A DNA stretch of 64,000 nt from Ponticoccus litoralis (GCF_039769985.1 NZ_JBDNCH010000002.1:2294001-2358000); one strand, 5' to 3'; numbered from the stretch's first letter, positions 27,618-37,042 are shown. Notes: generated by a model from the letters alone, not told the origin. Program-made: numbers and translations.

Positions 27618-28593
27618 CTGGAACGGATTGATGGGCGATACAGAAGGCTCGTCTACGGCGGCGCAGAGCGCGCAGCAGACGGGATATACAATTGACGAAG
27701 AGGACTCTCCGGGGCTGATCCGGCGGGTCATGGGATGGCTCGGCGGCTCTGACGATGGCGGCGGCGACGACGCCGATGCCGGACGCGGGGGCAATACCCT
27801 GCACGGGATGATGAATCTCCGCCGGATGCGGGTCGAGGATGTGGCCATTCCCAAGGTTGAAATCGTGGCCGTACCCGACACGATTTCCAAGGAGGATCTC
27901 GTGAAGGTCTTCCGCGAAAGCGGCATGACGCGGCTGCCGGTCTACTCCGGCACGCTCGACACGCCGGTCGGCATGGCCCACCTGAAGGACTTCGCGCTGG
28001 CCTATGGCTTCAACGGCTCGGGCAACCGGTTCAACCTGAAACGGATGCTGCGCCCGCTGGTCTACGTGCCGCCCTCGATGCCGATCGGGGTGCTGCTGAC
28101 CAAGATGCAGTCCGAGCGGCGGCACATGGCTCTGGTGATTGACGAATACGGCGGCGTCGACGGGCTGGTGACCATCGAGGACCTGATCGAACAGGTCATC
28201 GGCCAGATCGAGGACGAGCACGACACCGAGGACGAGGCCAACTTCACGCGCGAGAAGGCGGGCAGCTATCTCGCGCTGGCGCGCACGCCGCTGGACGAGT
28301 TCGAGGGCGAGATCGGCCTGCGGCTGACCGAACACGACGACATCGACGAGGAAGAGATCGACACCCTGGGCGGTCTCGTCTTCATGCTGGCGGGCCGCGT
28401 GCCCGCGCGCGGCGAAGTCGTGCGTCACCCCGAGGGCATCGACTTCGAGGTGGTGGATGCGGATCCGCGCCGCATCAAGCGCCTGCGGGTGCGCCTGCCG
28501 GGCACAGGGCGTGGCGCCGCGCCGCGTCCGGCGCAGGTCCTTGCAGAGGGCGGCGCGCAGGCGGGGTCGGACGGCACCGGCGATCATGCCTGA
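27607..28593 (+). CDS. corC: CorC/HlyC-type CBS-domain protein (YbeX)
   Basis: A 328-residue cytoplasmic protein. Two CBS units (around residues 80-200, with VEDVAIPKVEIVAVPDTIS, RLPVYSGTLDTPVGMAHLKD, LLTKMQSERRHMALVIDEYGGVDGLVTIEDLIEQ) are followed by the CorC_HlyC transporter-associated domain (YLALARTPLDEFEGEIG, EIDTLGGLVFMLAGRVPARGE). It lacks the membrane DUF21 domain of true CorB relatives, so it is the YbeX group, implicated in ribosome maturation and magnesium/cobalt handling. The first 50 residues are acidic and variable. It overlaps ybeY by 11 bases and lnt by eight. Confidence 0.92.
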   Translation: MAYDWNGLMGDTEGSSTAAQSAQQTGYTIDEEDSPGLIRRVMGWLGGSDDGGGDDADAGRGGNTLHGMMNLRRMRVEDVAIPKVEIVAVPDTISKEDLVKVFRESGMTRLPVYSGTLDTPVGMAHLKDFALAYGFNGSGNRFNLKRMLRPLVYVPPSMPIGVLLTKMQSERRHMALVIDEYGGVDGLVTIEDLIEQVIGQIEDEHDTEDEANFTREKAGSYLALARTPLDEFEGEIGLRLTEHDDIDEEEIDTLGGLVFMLAGRVPARGEVVRHPEGIDFEVVDADPRRIKRLRVRLPGTGRGAAPRPAQVLAEGGAQAGSDGTGDHA

Positions 28594-30172
28594 CAGCGCC
28601 GGGGCGCCGATGCCAGGCGCCGGACGCCGCCACCCCGATCCGGCGCCGCCGCCGGACCGGCGCAGCACTCTGCCGCGCTGGATGCGCCTGCCGCTCGCCG
28701 TGGCGGCGGGCGTGGTCATGGGGCTGGGACAGGCCCCCTACGATCTCTGGATCTGCGGGCTTGCCGGGCTGGTGGCGGCCTTCTGGCTGTTCCGGGTCAG
28801 CCCTCGCGGCGGTCTTGCGGCGGGCACCGGCTGGGCCTTCGGGCTGGGGTACTTCGGCTTTTCCATGGGCTGGATCGTCGAGCCTTTCCTCGTCGATGCG
28901 GCGGAAACCGGCTGGATGGCGCCCTTCGGGCTGATCGGTCTGGCGGGCGGGCTGGCGCTGTTCTGGGGGCTGGCCTTCTGGGGCGCCGCCCGGGCGCGCC
29001 GCTATGCGCCCGCGGCGCTGGTCCTGTCCTGGACCGCGGCGGAACTGGCGCGCGGCTACGTGCTGACCGGCTTTCCCTGGGCCAATGTCAGTTATCTCTG
29101 GCTGCCGACGCCGGTCATGCAATGGGCCTCCCTTGTCGGCCCCTATGGCCTGACCGCGCTGACGCTGGCTCTGGCGGCGCTTCTGGCCGAGGCCCTGCCA
29201 CCGGCGCCGCGTGCGCGTGCCGGGTTGGCCGGAGGGGCCCCGGGCGCGGTGCTTCTGGCCGTGGGCTGGGCCCTGCTGCCGCCGCTTCAGGCGCTCGACG
29301 GTCGTCCGGTGGTGCGCCTGATCCAGCCCAATGCGCCGCAGGACCAGAAGTGGGACCCGGACATGGTCCCGGTCTTCTTCAACCGCCAGGTCGAATACAC
29401 AGAGGCGCCCCCCGCCGAGGGGCAAGAGCCGCCCACGCTGATCCTGTGGTCCGAAACCGCGCTGCCGATGCTGCTGCACAACGCCGGCGATGCGCTGGGG
29501 CTGATCAGCCATGTCGCAGGCGCGGCGCAGGTCGTCGTGGGCATCCAGCGCGAAGAGATGGGCCGCTGGCACAACTCGCTTGTGCTGATGGACGCCGAGG
29601 GCGACCTCGCGCAGGTCTACGACAAGCACCACCTCGTGCCCTTCGGCGAATACATGCCTGCCGCCGGGCTCTTTGCGCGCTGGAACATCGCCGGGCTGGC
29701 CGCGCGGGCCGAAGGCGGCTACAGCGCCGGGCCGGGGCCGGAACTGCTGGATCTGGGGCCGCTGGGCAGCGCGCTGCCGCTGATCTGCTACGAGGCGGTC
29801 TTTCCGCAGGACGTCCACCGCGCGCCCGCCCGGCCCGAGATGTTGATGCAGCTTACCAACGACGCCTGGTTCGGCCAGTTTTCCGGGCCTTATCAGCATC
29901 TTGCACAGGCGCGCATCCGCGCCATCGAACAGGGCCTGCCGATGCTGCGATCCGCCAATACCGGCGTTTCGGCGGTGATCGACGGGGCGGGGCGGGTGCT
30001 GGCCTCGCTGCCGCTGGGCGAGGCGGGATTCCTCGATGCGCCGCTGCCGCCGCCGCTGCGGATGACGCCCTATGCGCGGACCGGCGACCTGCCGGTGTTC
30101 TTGCTGATCCTCCTCGGCGCGGGGTGCGCTGTATTTACCGCTTGGAAAGGGCGCGCCCGCAAACCCCATTGA
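28586..30172 (+). CDS. lnt: Apolipoprotein N-acyltransferase Lnt
   Basis: A 528-residue inner-membrane enzyme that adds the third acyl chain to the N-terminal Cys of lipoproteins. The first half contains six to seven membrane segments, the second the nitrilase-fold catalytic domain with the Glu-Lys-Cys triad: LWSETALP (Glu), YDKHHLVPFGEYMP (Lys) and LICYEAVFPQD (Cys). The motif LTNDAWFGQFSGPYQHLAQARIRAIEQGLP is strongly conserved. The ATG at 28586 overlaps the corC end. The length is normal. It ends 40 bases before the riboswitch of metK. Confidence 0.95.
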   Translation: MPDSAGAPMPGAGRRHPDPAPPPDRRSTLPRWMRLPLAVAAGVVMGLGQAPYDLWICGLAGLVAAFWLFRVSPRGGLAAGTGWAFGLGYFGFSMGWIVEPFLVDAAETGWMAPFGLIGLAGGLALFWGLAFWGAARARRYAPAALVLSWTAAELARGYVLTGFPWANVSYLWLPTPVMQWASLVGPYGLTALTLALAALLAEALPPAPRARAGLAGGAPGAVLLAVGWALLPPLQALDGRPVVRLIQPNAPQDQKWDPDMVPVFFNRQVEYTEAPPAEGQEPPTLILWSETALPMLLHNAGDALGLISHVAGAAQVVVGIQREEMGRWHNSLVLMDAEGDLAQVYDKHHLVPFGEYMPAAGLFARWNIAGLAARAEGGYSAGPGPELLDLGPLGSALPLICYEAVFPQDVHRAPARPEMLMQLTNDAWFGQFSGPYQHLAQARIRAIEQGLPMLRSANTGVSAVIDGAGRVLASLPLGEAGFLDAPLPPPLRMTPYARTGDLPVFLLILLGAGCAVFTAWKGRARKPH

Positions 30173-30212
30173 CCCCCCATCGGCCCGGGCGTAGGGGCTG
30201 TGGGATACAAAA

Positions 30213-30257
30213 CCGTCACAACGGCTTCCTGGCGTGGCGGATAAACCCGAATGGAGC
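30213..30257 (+). promoter_or_regulatory. SAM/SAH riboswitch in the metK leader
   Basis: Stem CCGUCAC (30213-30219) pairs with GUGGCGG (30234-30240), enclosing AACGGCUUCCUGGC. The loop GGCUUCC can pair with UGGAGC at 30252-30257, which is also the metK ribosome-binding site, so ligand-stabilised folding would hide it. This matches the known SAM/SAH riboswitch consensus (CACAACGGCUUCCUGGCGUG...UGGAGC) found before metK in Rhodobacterales, as I remember it. It implies that high S-adenosylmethionine represses metK translation. Confidence 0.93.
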
Positions 30258-30265
30258 GCTTTCCC

Positions 30266-31444
30266 ATGTCCCGGCAGAATTACACGTTCACGTCCGAGTC
30301 CGTCTCGGAGGGGCATCCCGACAAGGTCTGTGACCGGATCTCGGATGCCGTCCTCGACGCCTTTCTGGCCGAAGACCCGCTGGCGCGCGTCGCCTGCGAG
30401 ACCTTCGCCACCACCAACCGCGTCGTCATCGGCGGCGAGGTCGGCCTGACCGACCAGGCCAAGCTGGCCGAGTACATGGGCCGCATCGAGGACATCGCCC
30501 GCGCCTGCATCAAGGACATCGGCTACGAGCAGGACAAGTTCCACCACGCCACCTGCGAGGTGACCAACCTGCTGCACGAACAGTCGGCGCATATCGCGCA
30601 GGGCGTGACCGGCCAGCAGGGCGACGAGGGCGCAGGCGATCAGGGCATCATGTTCGGCTACGCCACCGACGAGACCGACGCGCTGATGCCGGCGCCGATC
30701 CAGTACAGCCACGCGATCCTGCGCCGCCTTGCCGAGGTGCGCAAGGACGGCACCGAGCCGGTGCTCGGCCCCGATGCCAAGTCGCAGCTCTCGGTCCGAT
30801 ACAAGGACGGCAAGCCGGTCGGCGTGACCTCGATCGTGCTCTCGACCCAGCACATGGACCCGGACATGACCAGCGCCGACGTGCGCGCGGTGGTGGAGCC
30901 CTACATCCTGCAGACCCTGCCCGAAGGCTGGGTGACGCCCGAGACGGTCTGGCACGTCAACCCGACCGGCAAGTTCGTCATCGGCGGGCCGGACGGCGAC
31001 GCGGGCCTGACCGGTCGCAAGATCATCGTCGACACCTACGGCGGCGCGGCCCCGCATGGCGGCGGCGCCTTCTCGGGCAAGGACCCGACCAAGGTGGACC
31101 GCTCGGCGGCCTATGTGGCGCGCTATCTTGCCAAGAACGTGGTGGCGGCGGGCATGGCCTCGCGCTGCACGGTGCAGCTGTCCTATGCCATCGGCGTGGC
31201 CAAGCCGCTGTCGATCTACGTCGAGACCCACGGCACCGGAGAGATCCCGGCAGAGAAGATCGAGCAGGCCATCCCCAAGGTCATCGACCTGACGCCGCGC
31301 GGCATCCGCACGCATCTGGACCTCAACCGCCCGATCTACCAGCGCACCGCGGCCTACGGCCACTTCGGTCGCGCCCCCGAGGCGGATGGCGGCTTTTCCC
31401 GGGAACGCACCGATCTTGCCGAGGCGCTGAAGAAGGCGGTCTGA
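30266..31444 (+). CDS. metK: S-adenosylmethionine synthase MetK
   Basis: A 392-residue enzyme making S-adenosylmethionine from ATP and methionine. Motifs: SVSEGHPDKVCDRIS near the start, EGAGDQGIMFGYA (ATP site), FVIGGPDGDAGLTGRK and GGGAFSGKDPTKVDRSAAY (phosphate and metal site), with SRCTVQLSYAIGVAKPLS following. The ATG at 30266 was chosen over an in-frame start at 30251 because the latter lies inside the riboswitch and the ribosome-binding site (GGAG, 30253-30256) precedes 30266 by nine bases. Translation is likely controlled by the upstream riboswitch, and the product's own reaction product is its ligand. A terminator follows. Confidence 0.97.
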   Translation: MSRQNYTFTSESVSEGHPDKVCDRISDAVLDAFLAEDPLARVACETFATTNRVVIGGEVGLTDQAKLAEYMGRIEDIARACIKDIGYEQDKFHHATCEVTNLLHEQSAHIAQGVTGQQGDEGAGDQGIMFGYATDETDALMPAPIQYSHAILRRLAEVRKDGTEPVLGPDAKSQLSVRYKDGKPVGVTSIVLSTQHMDPDMTSADVRAVVEPYILQTLPEGWVTPETVWHVNPTGKFVIGGPDGDAGLTGRKIIVDTYGGAAPHGGGAFSGKDPTKVDRSAAYVARYLAKNVVAAGMASRCTVQLSYAIGVAKPLSIYVETHGTGEIPAEKIEQAIPKVIDLTPRGIRTHLDLNRPIYQRTAAYGHFGRAPEADGGFSRERTDLAEALKKAV

Positions 31445-31468
31445 CCGCCCGCACCGGCCAGAGTTTCC

Positions 31469-31500
31469 AAGGCGTCCCCCCGGGGGCGCCTTTTCTTTTT
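31469..31500 (+). terminator. Intrinsic terminator after metK
   Basis: AAGGCGTCCCCC-CGGGGGCGCCTT followed by TTCTTTTT. The stem is GC-rich and the tail has two T runs. It stands 24 bases after the stop codon. Confidence 0.88.
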
Positions 31501-31765
31501 GGTCACCCGGTCTGTCTGGCTGGCTGGGGCCGCATGGCCGGAAAGGGGAAATGACGGGAGGGGCCGCCGGCCCGTGGCCGTGGCCGGCCTGCCGGGCGCC
31601 AGCGCCGGGATGATGGCGGTGCGCCACGGGTTCCCCGGGCGGCGGTCGGGCGGCGGCCTCGGGGCGGGGCGCGGCGGCTCGCTGGCGCGGACCGACGCCG
31701 CCCTTGCCCGGAACCGCTTGGCGCGCTTTCATGCGGAGACCCGTTGCCCCCAAGGAATCGCCCCC

Positions 31766-32404
31766 ATGCTGTGCCGCACCGTCCTGACCTGTATCGCGGT
31801 CCCCTTTCTGGCGCAGGCCGAGGCCGACGGGCAGCCCGAAAGCGGCAAGTTCCACGTCGACGGTCCGGTCCTGATCTACGACACCGAGGCCGCCTCCGAC
31901 CCGGGCGACCGGGAGATCCAGAACGGCGATCTGGAGGACCTGCTCGAGATCCTGCGCGGCACCGAGGGCATCCGAAGCCTGCGGCTGAACAGCACCGGCG
32001 GCAGCGTCTGGGCAGGCAGTGAAATGGCCCGCGTGGTGATCGATTTCGAACTGGATACCGTGGTGGAGGGCGAATGTTCGTCCTCCTGCGTGACGATCTT
32101 CCTTGGCGGCACCCGGCGCGTCCTGGCGCGCGGCGGCAAGCTGGGCTTCCATCAGCGCAGCTGGGCGCCGGGCGCGATGAAGACCTATTACGACAGCTAC
32201 GCCGGGGAAGAGGGCTGGGAGACACCCTTCGATTTCGCCTCCTGGGTCTATGAGGACACCCAGTCCGAGCTGTTCAAGGAGATGGGCTTCATGCAGTCGC
32301 GGGGCGTGGCGCTGGACTTCGCGATCGAGACCAAGCGCCTGCGCAGCACGACATGGTTTCCCACGCGGCTGGAGCTGGTGCAGGCCGGTGTGCTGACGGA
32401 CTAG
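31766..32404 (+). CDS. Periplasmic ClpP/crotonase-like protein (COG3904 type)
   Basis: A 212-residue secreted protein. A short signal peptide (MLCRTVLTCIAVPFLAQAEA) is followed by a crotonase/ClpP-like fold: GDLEDLLEILRGTEGIRSLRLNSTGGSVWAG (the G-G-x loop), VVEGECSSSCVTIFLGGTRR where the serine next to cysteine sits at the position of the ClpP nucleophile, and KLGFHQRSWAP with a possible catalytic His. Such COG3904 proteins are of unknown function but look like inactive or specialised serine proteases. The ATG at 31766 follows CAAGGAATCG. Two cysteines flank the serine run and may form a disulphide. The rest of the interval after metK is noncoding. Confidence 0.75.
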   Translation: MLCRTVLTCIAVPFLAQAEADGQPESGKFHVDGPVLIYDTEAASDPGDREIQNGDLEDLLEILRGTEGIRSLRLNSTGGSVWAGSEMARVVIDFELDTVVEGECSSSCVTIFLGGTRRVLARGGKLGFHQRSWAPGAMKTYYDSYAGEEGWETPFDFASWVYEDTQSELFKEMGFMQSRGVALDFAIETKRLRSTTWFPTRLELVQAGVLTD

Positions 32405-32660
32405 CCGGGACCGGCAGGGATGCGGCGCGCGGGCCCTGCGCGCGCGGGGAAGGGCCCTGCGCGCACCGGGGCCTGGTCACGGGGCCATTTGCGCCCTGCG
32501 CGGGCCGGGGGACAGCCTTTCCCGCAGCACTTGCCTGCCGGGGGAAGGGCCTTTTGCGCATGGGGCGCGGGCCGCACCGGCGGCGGCAAGGCCCTTCGGT
32601 CGCGCGCGGCGCCGCCGTTGCGCTTGATGCGGGCGGGGCTTGGCGCTATGGGCGGGCGCC

Positions 32661-33375
32661 ATGACGACATCGAACAAGCATCCCGGCGCGCCGTGGCGCA
32701 ATTTCTACGGGCGGGTGAAGGGCAAGACCCTGCGGCCCGCGCAAGAGACCTACCTCGACGAGGACCTCGCGGCCCTGTCGCCCGGCGCGGTGGACTGGGA
32801 GGTCAACCCGGAGCGCCTGCCGCTGGACCTGAAGGCGCGCTTCGGCGACCGTCCGGTCTGGCTGGAGGTCGGTTTCGGCGGCGGCGAGCACCTGGTGCAC
32901 CGAGGCGGCGCAGAACCCGGATGTGGCGATCATCGGCTGCGAGCCTTTCATCAACGGCGTCGCCATGCTTCTGGGCAAGATCCGGGCGGCGGGAGTGACC
33001 AACCTCGCGGTCTACCCGGGCGATGCGCGCAACCTCTTCGACGTGCTGCCGGGGGGATCGATCGCCAAGGCTTTCCTGCTGTACCCCGACCCCTGGCCGA
33101 AGAAGAAGCACCACCGGCGGCGCTTTGTGACGCCCGAGCATCTGGACCCGCTGGCTGAGGTGCTGGCGCCGGGGGCAGAGTTCCGCGTGGCCACCGACAT
33201 TCCCGATTACGTGCGGCAGACGCTGGTCGAGGTGCCGAAGGCGGGCTTCGACTGGCTGGCGGAGCGGCCCGACGACTGGCGCGCGCCCTGGGGCGACTGG
33301 CTGTCGACGCGCTACGAGCAGAAGGCCCTGCGCGAGGGCCGGGTGCCGCATTACCTGACCTTCCGGCGGCGGTAG
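32661..33375 (+). CDS. trmB: tRNA (guanine-N7)-methyltransferase TrmB (frame break at 32900)
   Basis: Methylates G46 of tRNA using S-adenosylmethionine. The SAM-binding motif is EVGFGGGEHL, and the family motif LLYPDPWPKKKHHRRRFV (substrate-tRNA loop with Asp-Pro-Trp) is intact; the C-terminus contains RYEQKALREGR and ends YLTFRRR. As written the frame breaks at CCGAGG (32900-32905). CCAGG gives GEHLVHQAAQNPDVAIIGCEPF and a 237-residue protein. The ATG at 32661 begins MTTSNKHPGAPWRNFYGRVKG. trmB downstream of metK is a common Rhodobacterales order. Confidence 0.92.
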
Positions 33376-33394
33376 CGCCTGTGGGCCGGGCGGG

Positions 33395-33460
33395 CAGGGG
33401 GCTCTGCCCCCGCCGCTGCGCGGCCCCCCGAGGTATTTGGAAGACCAAAGAAGCAGGGGT
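33395..33460 (+). repeat. Dispersed repeat, copy 9
   Basis: A hairpin AGGGGGCTCTGCCCCC precedes CCGCTGCGCGGCCCCCCGAGG, TATTTGGAAGACCAAAGAAG and CAGGGGTG. It is nearly identical in layout to copies 1 and 6. The rest of the gap 33376-33684 contains no gene I can support, only high-GC sequence and the aroA ribosome-binding site. Confidence 0.82.
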
Positions 33461-33684
33461 GCCGGCCGGCACGCGCTGGCGTGGCCGGACGGCGGCCATG
33501 GGGCACAAGCGGGGGGCGGGCAGGCCTTGGCGGGCCTCGCTGGAGCGTAGCGGTCTGGGCGGGCTTCGGTGGCGGTTGCGGGGCCTGTGTGGAGGGCCTT
33601 CGCGCGCCCATCGGCGGCCGGGCATGGACAGGCCCGGGGGCTTCCTCTATCACCGCGTCGACCCGGCCCGAGGAGAGCGCTATC

Positions 33685-35043
33685 ATGTCTGCCCATGGCA
33701 CCCCGATCCCCATGAGTTCCGAGCGCGGAGGCCCGCTGAAAGGCGAGGCCCATGTGCCGGGCGACAAGTCGATCTCGCACCGCTCGCTGATCCTTGGCGC
33801 GCTGTCGGTCGGTGAGACCAAGGTCACCGGGCTGCTGGAAGGGCAGGACGTGCTGGACACCGGCAAGGCCATGCGCGCCTTCGGCGCCGAGGTCGAGAAG
33901 CGTGGCGAGACATGGCATGTGCATGGCGTGGGTGTCGGTGGTTTCTCCGAGCCCGATAATGTGATCGACTGCGGCAATGCGGGCACCGGCGTGCGGCTGA
34001 TCATGGGCGCCATGGCGACCTCGCCCATCGCCGCGACCTTCACCGGCGATGCCTCGCTGAACAAGCGGCCCATGGCGCGGGTGACCGACCCGCTGGCGCT
34101 GTTCGGGGCGCGGGCCTACGGGCGCTCGGGCGGGCGGCTGCCGATGACCATCCTGGGCGCGACCAGCCCGGTGCCGGTGCGCTACGCCACGCCCATGCCC
34201 TCGGCGCAGGTCAAGAGCGCGGTGCTGCTGGCGGGGCTGAACGCCCCCGGCGAGACCGTGGTGATCGAACGCGAGGCGACCCGCGACCATTCCGAGCGCA
34301 TGCTGACGGGCTTCGGGGCTTCCGTGACCACCGAGGACACCCCCGAGGGGCGGGTGATCACTCTGGTGGGGCGGCCCGAGCTGAAGCCGCAGACCATCGT
34401 CGTGCCGCGCGATCCCTCGTCGGCGGCCTTCCCGGTCTGCGCGGCGCTGATCGTCGAGGGCTCTGACGTGCTGGTGCCCAACATCGGGCTGAACCCGACC
34501 CGGGCAGGGCTGTTCTTTACCCTGCAGGACATGGGCGCCGACCTGACCTTCGAGAACATGCGCGAAGAGGGCGGCGAGCCGGTGGCGGACCTGCGGGCGC
34601 GGTTCTCGCCGAACCTCAAGGGCATCGAGGTGCCGCCCGAGCGCGCCGCCAGCATGATCGACGAATACCCGGTGCTGTCCGTCGTCGCGGCCTGCGCCGA
34701 GGGCATCACCCATATGCCCGGCGTCAAGGAATTGCGCGTCAAGGAAAGCGACCGCATCGACGCCATGGCCACGGGCCTGCGGGCGGCGGGCGTGGCCGTG
34801 GACGAGGGCGAGGACTGGTGGACGGTGCATGGCTGCGGCCGTGGTGCCGTGCCGGGCGGCGCGACGGTGAAGACCCATCTCGACCACCGCATCGCCATGT
34901 CCTTCCTTGTACTGGGCATGGCCTCGAAGGCGCCGATGACGCTGGACGACGGCGGCGCGATCGCGACCTCCTTCCCGATCTTCGAGGGGTTGATGACCGG
35001 CCTCGGCGCGCGGATCACGCGCGGCGCGACCGAGACCGCCTGA
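33685..35043 (+). CDS. aroA: EPSP synthase, class II-like (3-phosphoshikimate 1-carboxyvinyltransferase)
   Basis: A 452-residue enzyme joining shikimate-3-phosphate and PEP in aromatic amino-acid synthesis. PGDKSISHRSLILGAL (substrate Lys and Ser), DASLNKRPMARV, PSAQVKSAVLLAGL, TRDHSERMLTGFGA, AASMIDEYPVLSV and RVKESDRIDAMA are intact. The pattern follows the class II enzymes (the CP4 type of agrobacteria) rather than the E. coli class I. At the position of CP4 Ala100 (G-N-A-A-T-G) this protein has Gly100 (G97-N-A-G-T-G102), the residue usual in glyphosate-sensitive enzymes. The ATG at 33685 follows GAGGAGAGC; an upstream open extension is unlikely to be translated. Confidence 0.94.
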   Translation: MSAHGTPIPMSSERGGPLKGEAHVPGDKSISHRSLILGALSVGETKVTGLLEGQDVLDTGKAMRAFGAEVEKRGETWHVHGVGVGGFSEPDNVIDCGNAGTGVRLIMGAMATSPIAATFTGDASLNKRPMARVTDPLALFGARAYGRSGGRLPMTILGATSPVPVRYATPMPSAQVKSAVLLAGLNAPGETVVIEREATRDHSERMLTGFGASVTTEDTPEGRVITLVGRPELKPQTIVVPRDPSSAAFPVCAALIVEGSDVLVPNIGLNPTRAGLFFTLQDMGADLTFENMREEGGEPVADLRARFSPNLKGIEVPPERAASMIDEYPVLSVVAACAEGITHMPGVKELRVKESDRIDAMATGLRAAGVAVDEGEDWWTVHGCGRGAVPGGATVKTHLDHRIAMSFLVLGMASKAPMTLDDGGAIATSFPIFEGLMTGLGARITRGATETA

Positions 35044-35134
35044 GCAGGGGCCGCGCCCGGGGCCTTGTGCCCCGGCGCCTGCGGTGCATGCTGGGGCCGG
35101 GCCGCGCGCCGGACAAAGCAGGAGAGCAGGACGC

Positions 35135-35752
35135 ATGAGCTTTACCATCGCCATCGACGGGCCGGCGGCCTCGGGCAAGGGCACGATCAGCCGCGCGCTG
35201 GCGGCGCATTTCCGTTTTGCGCATCTGGATACCGGGCTTCTGTACCGGGCCGTGGGCGCGCGCCTGCTGGAGGGCGAAGAGCCCATTGCGGCGGCCCGCG
35301 CCCTGCAGGCCGGCGGGCTTGAAAGCGACGCGCTGCGCCTGCCCGCGGTGGCAGAGGCGGCGTCGAAGGTGGCGGCGATCCCCGAGGTGCGCGCGGCGCT
35401 GGTGGATTTCCAGCGCGCCTTTGCGCGGCGCGCGGGTGGCGCGGTGCTGGACGGGCGCGACATCGGTACGGTGATCTGCCCCGAGGCCGAGGCCAAGCTC
35501 TTCGTCACCGCCTCGCCCGAGATCCGCGCCGAGCGGCGCTTTGCCGAGTTGCAGGCCAAGGGGGTCGAGACAGACCTCGCCGCCGTGCTGGCGGATGTCC
35601 GGGCGCGGGACGAGCGCGACATGGGCCGCGCGGATGCGCCGCTGCGGGCGGCAGAGGACGCGGTGGAGATCGACACCACGGCGCTGAGCATCGAGGCGGC
35701 GGTGGCCCGGGCCGTGGCCGCAGTCGAACAGCGCGGCGGTCGGGCGGGCTGA
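35135..35752 (+). CDS. cmk: Cytidylate kinase Cmk
   Basis: A 205-residue kinase making CDP/dCDP from CMP/dCMP and ATP. The P-loop is GPAASGKGTISRAL at residues 9-22, the nucleotide monophosphate-binding motif is HLDTGLLYRAVG and the conserved GRDIGTVICPEAEAKLFVTAS follows, with the LID arginines in RDERDMGRADAPL. The ATG at 35135 follows GCAGGAGAGCAGG. It lies just after aroA, as in many proteobacteria, but the expected rpsA gene is not next; a ycaQ-like gene on the other strand follows. Confidence 0.95.
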   Translation: MSFTIAIDGPAASGKGTISRALAAHFRFAHLDTGLLYRAVGARLLEGEEPIAAARALQAGGLESDALRLPAVAEAASKVAAIPEVRAALVDFQRAFARRAGGAVLDGRDIGTVICPEAEAKLFVTASPEIRAERRFAELQAKGVETDLAAVLADVRARDERDMGRADAPLRAAEDAVEIDTTALSIEAAVARAVAAVEQRGGRAG

Positions 35753-35835
35753 CGGGGCAGGGTGGGTCTGCGACCCGCCGCGGCCCCGGCAGGACCGCGC
35801 GCGGGCCGGGTGTCGGCCCGGTATCGACCCGGCGC

Positions 35836-37036
35836 TCAGGCCGTGCGCAGCCAGCCGTCTTCGAACCGCACGCTTTCCAGTCCTGCGAAGCGCGCCACGC
35901 GCGCCAGCTCTGCCTCCAGCCGTGACTGGCGGCCCTCGCCCCAGCGCAGCCCGGGCTCTGGCCAGAGCGCGGTGACGACCAGCGCCCCCGTCGTGCGGTC
36001 GGCGCTCATGTCGATGCGGCCCACGAGGCGTGCGCCTTCCAGCAGCGGGAAGACGTAATAGCCATAGCGGCGCTGCGCGGCGGGCACGAAGATCTCGATC
36101 CGGTAATGGAAGCCGAACAGCCGTTCCGCCCGGTTGCGGTCGCGCAGGGCCGGGTCGAAGGGGCTGAGCACGCGCAGCCGCTTGGTGGGCTCCGGCGCCG
36201 TCTGCGCCGCCTCTACGACGCCCGGGAAGGCCACCGAGCGGCGCGGCTTGCCGTCCTGGCCCATGACCTCCACCGGTTCGACCGCGCCACGCGCCAGTGG
36301 CCGCCTCGACCCAGTCCTCGGCCTCGGCGGGCGTGACCGTGGCCCAGAAGGCCGCCAGCTCGCCCGAGGTGGCGAAGCCCAGCCGGTCCAGCGCCGCGCG
36401 GCAGAGCCAGTCGATGCTCTCGGCCTTGGTGGGCAGCCAGTCGCGGGCCTCGGCGGGGATCACCCGCTCTGTCAGGTCGTAGTTCTTGCGAAAGGCCGCG
36501 CGGTGGCAGACCGCAAGGTCGCCGGACCGCCAGAGGTATTCCAGTGCGGTCTTGGACGGGTGCCACTCCCACCAGCCGCCCTTTGACCGAGCCTCGCCTT
36601 CGCCCACGTCCGACGAGGAACAGGCGCCGGTCTCGCGGATCTGCTGCATGACCTGCGCCACCTCTTCGGAAAACCCCGCCGGGCGCTGCCGTTCCCAGCG
36701 GCTTTCGAGCCGCGCGCGGTCGCGGGCGAAGCGCAGCCGCCAGTGCGGGTAGAAGGCCATGGGGATCAGCGCCGCGTCATGGGTCCAGTGCTCGAAGAGC
36801 AGCCGGTCGCGTTCCAGCAGCGGGCCAAGGTGGCGCGGGCGATAGGCGGGGCGCCGCGCGAAGAGGATCATGTGATGTGCGCGCTCGACCGTGCGCACGC
36901 TGTCCAGCTGGACGAAGCCCAGCTGCTGGATCAGGCCGTGCAGGTCGGCGCCCTTGCCGGGACCGGCGGGCGCCTCTGCCAGCAGGTGGCGGTGCAGGAA
37001 CAGCCGCCGCGCGGCGTCGTTTGGCAGCCGCAGCAC
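35836..37036 (-). CDS. Winged-helix DNA glycosylase, YcaQ/HTH_42 family (frame break at 36294)
   Basis: A 399-residue protein of the HTH_42/YcaQ family, DNA glycosylases that unhook interstrand crosslinks. The N-terminal motif LGFVQLDSVRTVERAHHMILFAR (with the Q-x-D-S-V signature), WEWHPSKTALEYLWRSGDLAVCHR and the C-terminal RVLSPFDPALRDRNRAERLFGFHYRIEIFVPA and GYYVFPLLEG are typical. As written the frame breaks at CCAGTGG (36294-36300, plus strand); reading CCAGGG joins WVEAALARGAVEPVEVMGQDG. The start is GTG at 37036 (MLRLPNDAARRLFLHRH), next to the LacI gene stop at 37043. It is between cmk and the LacI gene, both unrelated. Confidence 0.83.
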
Positions 37037-37042
37037 GGGCGG

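Noticed and set aside
28475..32152. A 1225-codon antisense frame over corC, lnt and metK
   Set aside because: A typical product of high-GC codon bias opposite real genes. Its peptide is Arg/Gly-rich without any family motif and all three sense genes are certain.
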